From positions 1 to 9,174 of the forward strand of contig CATNEU010000034.1 in assembly GCA_950097605.1 (NCBI GenBank): 9,174 nt of DNA. The letters run 5' to 3'. The notes below the pieces were generated by a model, which did not search any database, was not told the DNA's origin, and saw only the letters and a program-made list of their open reading frames with translations. Positions 1 through 4,075 of the stretch are shown here, in pieces. Numbering within the stretch: the first letter of the stretch is position 1; each line of letters opens with the position of its first letter. The DNA comes from an uncultured Oscillospiraceae bacterium. Lineage in GTDB: Bacteria > Bacillota > Clostridia > Oscillospirales > Ruminococcaceae. The position numbers were made by a program, and so were the translations under genes.

Positions 1-133
1 CCTTTCTTTTCGCGCCGGACCGTCGCGATTCGAAAAACTTTTTCATGAAGGGGCAATATTCCAGTTACATTTTGCTGCTATGATACGTTTGTGGGAAATT
101 TGGCGGTGCAGGGAACAATGCGCCGCCAATTTG

Positions 134-162
134 TTGCAGCGTATAGAAAAACATGATAAGAT
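134..162 (+). promoter_or_regulatory. Possible sigma-A-type promoter for the lipoprotein gene
   Basis: TTGCAG at 134-139 and TAAGAT at 157-162 are separated by 17 bases, in an A-rich stretch. Transcription would start near 169 and give a leader of about 280 nt before the GTG at 449. The match is moderate in both boxes; a different promoter nearer the gene cannot be excluded. Confidence 0.35.
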
Positions 163-249
163 AAAAATAAATACTGCATACTGCATTTTGTGCAGACTGC
201 GCAGAGCGGCCAAAGGCAGAGTGTTCGGGGAGTATATTTTAAAACAAGA

Positions 250-280
250 CCCATAGTAGCGCGCCTTGCGCTGCTATGGG
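250..280. repeat. Strong hairpin: 13-bp stem, 5-nt loop
   Basis: The arms at 250-262 (CCCATAGTAGCGC) and 268-280 (GCGCTGCTATGGG) pair along 13 bp with one T-G wobble around the loop GCCTT. On the + strand no T tract follows, so it is not an ordinary rightward terminator. On the - strand it would be followed by GTCTTGTTTT, so it could terminate leftward transcription, yet no minus-strand gene lies to its right. It shares the CCATAG...GCGC / GCGC...CTATGG layout with the terminator at 7823-7866. Confidence 0.6.
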
Positions 281-448
281 CGGTTGCACATGCAAATTAG
301 AAATTTGCCGGCGCGGTTCGGGATTTTGCATCGCTTCGGCCATGCCCGCAGGGGAGAAAACAACGATGGGACGGTTTTGGAAAGCTCAGGAGAAACATCG
401 CATTCCGGAAGGCGTTCCGATGCGAAAAAATGCATGGGGGAGACAGCA

Positions 449-2044
449 GTGGCAAAAAAGATAATTTCCATGTTGATGGTTGCCGTACTTTGCATAGGGC
501 TCAGCGGCTGTCTGGGCTCGAAAGATGCGCAGACCTTTGCGTATGACATCGCATCCGAACCCAAAAACCTGGACCCGCAGGTGGCACACGACAATGAGTC
601 GTTGCTCGTGATTAAAAACATCTTTGAAGGGCTGCTCGCCGTCCAACCGGACGGGACGATCGGCGGCGCCGCCGCCCAGAACTACGAAGTGTCGGAGGAC
701 GGTTTGCGCTATACATTCTATCTGGACCCCGCAGGCAAATGGTCGGATGGGACGCAGGTGACCGCGAACGACTTTGTGTATGCGTTCCGGCGCATTTTCG
801 ATCCCGCCACCACTTCCCCCGGGGCGCAGACGCTCGACTGCATCCAAAATGCGCCCGAAGTGCTGGCCGGGACCCGGCCGGGCGAAGCACTGGGCGTCGT
901 GGCGGCGGACGAGCTGACCCTGGTGATCACCCTCTCCTACAGCAATCCGCTGTTTCCCGAGCTGCTGGCGGGGGCGGAAGCCATGCCCTGCAACCAAAAG
1001 TTTTTTGAGGAGACGGGCGGCAAATATGGGCTGGAAAAGGAATACCTGCTTGTCAACGGGCCGTTTGTGCTGACCAAATGGATTCACGACGACTATCTGG
1101 TGCTGCGGAAAAACGAGCACTATCGCGGCGCCAAGGAGATGTCTGCCGAACGCGTGACGCTCTATATCCCCGATGACGAGGAGGATTCCACCACCAAACG
1201 TTTTCTGGATGAAAAGACCAACCTTGCCATGCTGACGGGAGAGGAAATTCAATCGGTTGCGGGCAAGGGGTACAATGTCGATACCTTTGAAAACACGGTC
1301 TGGGTGCTGCTGCTCAACACCGAAAAGCCGGCGCTGCAAAATGCGCAGATCCGCAAGGCTTTTGCAATGGCGTTCGACCGTTCCTCTTATGAACCCTACC
1401 TTCCGGACTGGCTGACGCCTGCATATGGCATTGTGCCGCCCGCCGTGAGCGTCGGCGGGAAGTCCTACCGCACGCTGGCCCGAGACGTTTCCGGTCCAGC
1501 GTTTGATCCGGGACAGGCGAAGACGGAGTTTCAGAGTGCGCTGCGCTCGATGAATCTGGACGATCTGCCCTCCACAACGCTGCTCTGCCCTGAGGAGGGG
1601 CCGCATGCGATGCTGGTCGGCTATACGCAGCAGGTTTGGCAGAAGGAACTGCAGGCGTTTTTGAGCGTTGAATCGCTGCCGCTGGCGGAGCTTGCAAAAC
1701 GTGTGGAACAGAAAAACTTTGATGTGGCGGTCGTGCCGCTCACGGTCTCCTACAACAGCCCCGCCGCAGTGTTGGGCCTGTTTGCCTCCAACGCCCCGAA
1801 AAACTATGCCGGGTATCAAAACACAGGCTTTGACAGCAGGCTATCCAGTGCGGCGGAGGCCAGGAACGCGCAGAGTATGGCGGACAGCTATGCGCAGGCC
1901 GAACGGCTTTTGCTCGCGGACGGCGCCGTGATTCCGATTTACTATGAGTCCACCTTCTACGCGCGCGGCAAAAAGGTATCGGGAATCCTGCTCTCGCCGT
2001 TTAGCGGCGGTATCTATTTTAAAGACGCAAAGATTCAAAAATAA
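449..2044 (+). CDS. Peptide/oligopeptide ABC transporter substrate-binding lipoprotein (SBP_bac_5, OppA/DppA-like)
   Basis: This is the extracytoplasmic binding component of an oligopeptide-type ABC importer, tethered to the outer face of the membrane by lipid. The chosen start is GTG 449 because GGGGGAG (436-442) sits 6 nt upstream and the product then opens with a compact lipoprotein signal: KK near the N-terminus, a hydrophobic core, and lipobox LSGC at residues 18-21. ATG 434 is an alternative without a good ribosome site. The mature part shows family hallmarks: SEPKNLDP (36-43), FEGL (59-62), WSDGTQVTANDFVYAF (98-113), and a VLLLNTEKPALQNAQIRKAFAMA segment in the second lobe. At 531 aa it is of normal length and uninterrupted. 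The substrate cannot be read from sequence; di- or oligopeptides are the family norm. No permease or ATPase gene lies beside it, so it is probably an orphan that works with a transporter encoded elsewhere. The promoter at 134-162 may serve it. Confidence 0.92.
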   Translation: MAKKIISMLMVAVLCIGLSGCLGSKDAQTFAYDIASEPKNLDPQVAHDNESLLVIKNIFEGLLAVQPDGTIGGAAAQNYEVSEDGLRYTFYLDPAGKWSDGTQVTANDFVYAFRRIFDPATTSPGAQTLDCIQNAPEVLAGTRPGEALGVVAADELTLVITLSYSNPLFPELLAGAEAMPCNQKFFEETGGKYGLEKEYLLVNGPFVLTKWIHDDYLVLRKNEHYRGAKEMSAERVTLYIPDDEEDSTTKRFLDEKTNLAMLTGEEIQSVAGKGYNVDTFENTVWVLLLNTEKPALQNAQIRKAFAMAFDRSSYEPYLPDWLTPAYGIVPPAVSVGGKSYRTLARDVSGPAFDPGQAKTEFQSALRSMNLDDLPSTTLLCPEEGPHAMLVGYTQQVWQKELQAFLSVESLPLAELAKRVEQKNFDVAVVPLTVSYNSPAAVLGLFASNAPKNYAGYQNTGFDSRLSSAAEARNAQSMADSYAQAERLLLADGAVIPIYYESTFYARGKKVSGILLSPFSGGIYFKDAKIQK

Positions 2045-2052
2045 CCATACAG

Positions 2053-2100
2053 GCCGCGGCTGCCGGACGTTTTACCAAACCGGCCGGCTGCGGCGTTTTA
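2053..2100 (+). terminator. Likely intrinsic terminator after the lipoprotein gene
   Basis: GCCGCGGCTG (2053-2062) can pair with CGGCTGCGGC (2085-2094), two of the ten pairs being G-T wobbles. A 22-nt loop itself holds a CCGG/CCGG pairing, and GTTTTA (2095-2100) follows. The T run is short, so termination may be partial and the next gene could receive some readthrough. Confidence 0.55.
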
Positions 2101-2118
2101 AAAGGACGGACAAAACCA

Positions 2119-2949
2119 ATGGAGATCATCAAGTATTTGCAGAGCTTTGCAAACCCGGTTCTGGATGTGTTTTTCACAATTATCACGATGCTTGGCGAGG
2201 ATATTTTCATCCTGGCATTTTTGACCTACCTGTATTGGAATGTGGACAAGGAAACAGGGGAATACGTGGTGTTTTCGCTGTTTACAAGCTTGACGCTCAA
2301 TGGCGGCATCAAGGACATTGTCAAAGCGCCGCGCCCAATTGGACAGGAGGGCATCTTCTCTGCAAGAGAGCACACCGCCACGGGGTATTCCTTCCCCAGC
2401 GGGCATTCGCAGACGGCCGGGACCTTTTTCGGCGCGCTTGGACTGCGCTGGCGCAAAGCCTGGATTTGGGCCGCGGGCATTGTGACGATGCTGTTGATCG
2501 GCATTTCGAGGCTGTATCTCGGCGTGCATTACCCCAAGGACGTGGCCGCGGGGCTGCTGCTGGGTTTGGCGTCGGCCTATTTCTGCCGGCTGCTGTTTTT
2601 AAAAGTGCGCAACCGGGAGGCGCTCTATGTCGCGGTGTTTGCCATGATGCTGGCCTTTTTGCCAACCTCTGTCTCCGAGGACTTCTATAAGTCGCTGGGC
2701 GGTCTGGCGGGATTTGTGCTTGCCATGCTGTTTGAGCACCGCGTGGTGCGTTTTCAGGAAAAGGCGAGCATGCGCGGCAAAGTGCTGCGGTATCTGCTGG
2801 GCCTGGCGGTTCTGCTCTGTGTCAAACTGGGTTTGGAACGAATTTTACCGGAGGGGAACTTTTTTCTGTTTTTGCTGTATATGGCGGTGATCTTCACGGG
2901 GATGGGGCTTTATCCGTGGTTGTTTTCGAAATGGAAGGCGCTGCAGTGA
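2119..2949 (+). CDS. PAP2-family integral membrane phosphatase
   Basis: A polytopic membrane protein of the type-2 phosphatidic acid phosphatase superfamily, which removes phosphate from lipid phosphates such as undecaprenyl pyrophosphate or phosphatidic acid at the membrane surface. All three signature motifs are present in order: KDIVKAPRP (K65-x6-R72-P73), PSGH (93-96) and SRLYLGVHYPKD (S130-R131...H137...D141), giving the expected catalytic His96, His137 and Asp141. About seven or eight hydrophobic segments are visible, for example near 26-40, 48-62, 115-130, 143-162, 168-183, 194-206, 222-240 and 247-268. Length (276 aa) exceeds a minimal PAP2 domain because several extra transmembrane segments follow the catalytic core. 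The start is ATG 2119, with AAAGGA about 10 nt upstream. The substrate is unknown; undecaprenyl-pyrophosphate recycling or lipid turnover are both possible. It appears to be its own unit, bounded by terminators on both sides. Confidence 0.93.
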   Translation: MEIIKYLQSFANPVLDVFFTIITMLGEDIFILAFLTYLYWNVDKETGEYVVFSLFTSLTLNGGIKDIVKAPRPIGQEGIFSAREHTATGYSFPSGHSQTAGTFFGALGLRWRKAWIWAAGIVTMLLIGISRLYLGVHYPKDVAAGLLLGLASAYFCRLLFLKVRNREALYVAVFAMMLAFLPTSVSEDFYKSLGGLAGFVLAMLFEHRVVRFQEKASMRGKVLRYLLGLAVLLCVKLGLERILPEGNFFLFLLYMAVIFTGMGLYPWLFSKWKALQ

Positions 2950-2967
2950 TGCAGCCCTTCCTTTTTT
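2933..2967 (+). terminator. Intrinsic terminator overlapping the end of the PAP2 gene
   Basis: GGAAGGCGCTGCA (2933-2945) pairs with TGCAGCCCTTCC (2950-2961) with one bulged C, loop GTGA, followed by six T (2962-2967). The left arm is coding sequence for the last residues, and the TGA stop codon (2947-2949) lies in the loop. This is a textbook rho-independent terminator. Confidence 0.9.
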
Positions 2968-3145
2968 ATGAGGACAAGGCGGCAAACATTTTTGCACCAG
3001 AAAACGCGAAAAATGAACCCATAGAACGCCTGTCCGGGAGCTGCTCATGAAAAAATCCGCGCGGGAGCTGGATAATGCGAACTGCGCAGGGCTTTTCTTC
3101 ATATGATGGTACAAAATCACGATTGGATATGGAGGCTGCAGAACA

Positions 3146-3574
3146 ATGAAGATTGACAAGTGCATCACCGTATTTTGCGGGGATCTGCGCCAGTTTTATC
3201 TTGCCAGACTGCTCGGCCGGCAGTTTGCCAAGGTGTACATAGTGGGCTTTGACAGCCATTTGGAGAAGGACGACGTACTGCACCGGCCGGAAGACGCATA
3301 CGATGCGCTGCATGAAAGCGATATTGTGATCCTGCCGCTGCCGATTAGCTGCGACGGTATCCACATCAACGCGCCGCTGACCTCGACGCTCTATCCGCTG
3401 GAGCGGGTATTGAGCCGGATTGCAGAGCATGCGACGGTATTTGGCGGTATGGTGTCCGAGCCGGTCAAGTGCTGCGCAGGAAAATACAACCTGGAGATTA
3501 TTGACTATTTTGACCGGGAGGAGCTGACTGTTCTCAACGCGGTACCTACGGCGTGTGCGAAAGTGCAGCAATAG
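3146..3574 (+). pseudogene. dpsA: Truncated dipicolinate synthase subunit A (DpsA/SpoVFA), N-terminal half only
   Basis: DpsA with DpsB makes dipicolinic acid in the mother cell for loading into the spore core. The 142 aa here match the N-terminal domain of that family as I recall it from Bacillus subtilis SpoVFA: CGDLRQ (11-16) at the usual GGDxRQ site, YIVGFD (31-36), a DIVILPLP strand (59-66), and YFDREELTVLNAVPTA (121-136) at the place of the family's FERDD...YNSIPT segment. Full-length DpsA is close to 300 aa; here a TAG comes six codons after VPTA, just where the second, nucleotide-binding Rossmann domain should start. A shift into the +2 frame after 3555 reads a weakly family-like ESAAIDAQ before stopping at 3622-3624, which suggests a frameshift plus loss of the 3' half. 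No dpsB follows. GGAGG at 3131-3135 suits the ATG at 3146. A functional single-domain protein is possible but less likely. Confidence 0.75.
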
Positions 3575-3640
3575 ACGCACAAACATTCGATTTTGGAATA
3601 ATGCCAGGTCGAAAAAAAGGTTAGAGTGTCGTTTTGCCGG

Positions 3641-3669
3641 TTGATTTTGGGGCATGCACGGGTTACAAT
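3641..3669 (+). promoter_or_regulatory. Sigma-A-type promoter
   Basis: TTGATT (3641-3646) and TACAAT (3664-3669) are 17 bases apart, close to TTGACA/TATAAT. Transcription would start near 3676. No open reading frame with a ribosome site follows before the terminator at 3836-3871, so the product is probably an untranslated RNA or, with readthrough, the leader of the cohesin gene. Confidence 0.6.
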
Positions 3670-3670
3670 A

Positions 3671-3690
3671 AAAGTACTGCGCGGTACTTT
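3671..3690. promoter_or_regulatory. Inverted repeat overlapping the predicted transcription start (possible operator)
   Basis: AAAGTAC (3671-3677) and GTACTTT (3684-3690) form a perfect 7-bp inverted repeat around TGCGCG. It begins one base after the -10 box and spans the expected start site, the usual place for a repressor operator. The regulator cannot be named. Because the start site falls within it, it would not form a complete RNA hairpin. Confidence 0.4.
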
Positions 3691-3871
3691 CTCAAAAACT
3701 GAGAAAAACGGCTTCTGCTTTTTTCCGTGCATTCTGGAAGGGATGCGGTTGACGCCTGCCAGTTTACGGAACAGCACTGCTAGGACAACGGACAAGCTGC
3801 CATGAAAACGGCGGCTTGCCCGCTGTCTGGACGAGAAAAACCGATGTGCAAATTTGCACATCGGTTTGTTT
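3676..3871 (+). ncRNA. Candidate structured small RNA of about 195 nt
   Basis: A promoter and a strong terminator bracket a stretch with no credible ORF but several consecutive pairings: TCTCA/TGAGA near 3690-3704; GCATTC 3729-3734 with GGATGC 3741-3746; a three-part stem GTTG 3748-3751/CAAC 3786-3789, CCT 3755-3757/AGG 3782-3784, CAGT 3760-3763/ACTG 3776-3779; CAAGCTGCC 3793-3801 with GGCGGCTTG 3810-3818; and the terminator stem. The length suggests 6S RNA as one possibility, but I do not see the long closing stem and central bubble expected of it, and SRP RNA, tmRNA and RNase P motifs are absent. The family is unassigned and the transcript is inferred from signals only. Confidence 0.45.
3836..3871 (+). 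terminator. Intrinsic terminator, perfect 30-nt palindrome, probably bidirectional
   Basis: AAACCGATGTGCAAA (3838-3852) is followed directly by its exact reverse complement (3853-3867), giving a 13-bp stem with an AATT loop. TTTGTTT follows rightward; leftward the stem is followed by a run of five T, so it can act on both strands. Confidence 0.85.
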
Positions 3872-3944
3872 AGGGTATCCTCTGTGCAGATGTTTTTTAA
3901 TACTGGATGCGGGGTGCGTATCCGCACATGTGTTTTCAAGGCAA

Positions 3945-4056
3945 TGAAAGCTGCGCCCATGGGGGACAGACAGCAAACCGGGGACATCGTGGGAAACCGG
4001 GGAATGCAGCGCTTACGGCCTTACATTTATATCCAGCGGCGTGCTGCCGCAAATTC
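3945..4056 (+). promoter_or_regulatory. Structured leader of the cohesin gene; possible divergent c-di-GMP-I riboswitch
   Basis: Motifs run in the order seen in c-di-GMP-I (GEMM-I) aptamers: ACAGACAGCAAACC (3966-3979) resembling ACAGGGCAAACC; a GAAA closed by GG/CC (3992-3998); GGGGAATGCAGCGC (3999-4012) resembling GGGACGCAAAGC; TTACGGCCTTA (4013-4023); and a final hairpin GCGGC-GTGCT-GCCGC (4036-4050). The differences are real: the GG before CAAACC is missing, the stem carrying the GAAA is poorly paired, and a 10-mer AAACCGGGGA occurs twice (3975-3984, 3994-4003), which lengthens the region. GCTGC (3950-3954) may also pair with GCAGC (4006-4010). It ends 25 nt before the start codon. I regard it as a structured leader with an unproven family assignment. 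Confidence 0.3.
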
Positions 4057-4075
4057 TTAGAAAGCAGGTGTATAG

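Larger units (their letters stand above)
1..448. other. Non-coding leader upstream of the solute-binding lipoprotein gene
   Basis: I see no convincing gene here. An in-frame extension of the downstream gene reaches back to 266, but its translation is Arg/His/Gly-rich, lacks family similarity and precedes a clear signal peptide, so I treat it as untranslated. The stretch has several inverted repeats: an imperfect hairpin around 96-131 (GGCGGTGC at 101-108 against GCGCCGCC at 120-127, extended by A/T pairs), repeated ACTGCA/TGCAG words at 173-204 including CTGCA 181-185 against TGCAG 191-195, a 13-bp hairpin at 250-280, and a GCAAATT/AATTTGC hairpin at 292-308. No RNA family was recognised. The run of hairpins could make a structured 5' leader, but that is inference. 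Confidence 0.4.
3575..4075. other. 500-base intergenic region with candidate small RNA and structured leader
   Basis: No protein gene is supported here. From left to right it holds a possible out-of-frame remnant of dpsA (to about 3624), a sigma-A-like promoter (3641-3669), an inverted repeat at the start site (3671-3690), hairpin-rich sequence ending in a palindromic terminator (to 3871), and a second structured stretch (about 3950-4050) leading into the cohesin gene. Between 3873 and 3945 I see only a small hairpin, GTGCG/CGCAC near 3914-3927, and no clear promoter for the gene at 4076. Confidence 0.6.

Noticed and set aside
266..448. N-terminal extension of the lipoprotein to ATG 266
   Set aside because: It begins inside the 250-280 hairpin, lacks a ribosome site, and would bury the signal peptide behind 61 unrelated residues.
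386..1819. 477-codon open frame on the minus strand opposite the lipoprotein gene
   Set aside because: Arg/His/Gln-rich translation without recognisable domains, fully antisense to a clear SBP_bac_5 gene.
3743..3805. 20-codon ORF inside the candidate small RNA
   Set aside because: Its GGAAGG is only one base from the ATG, too close for normal initiation, and the peptide has no recognisable feature.
3676..3871. Assignment of the candidate RNA as 6S, SRP or tmRNA
   Set aside because: Length fits 6S only roughly and the closing stem with central bubble is not seen; the SRP GGAAG-tetraloop domain and the tmRNA ends are absent.
3961..4003. Repeated GGGGA/AAACCGGGGA words as a possible CRISPR-type array
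   Set aside because: Only two exact 10-mers 19 bases apart, with no conserved long repeat, no spacers and no cas genes.
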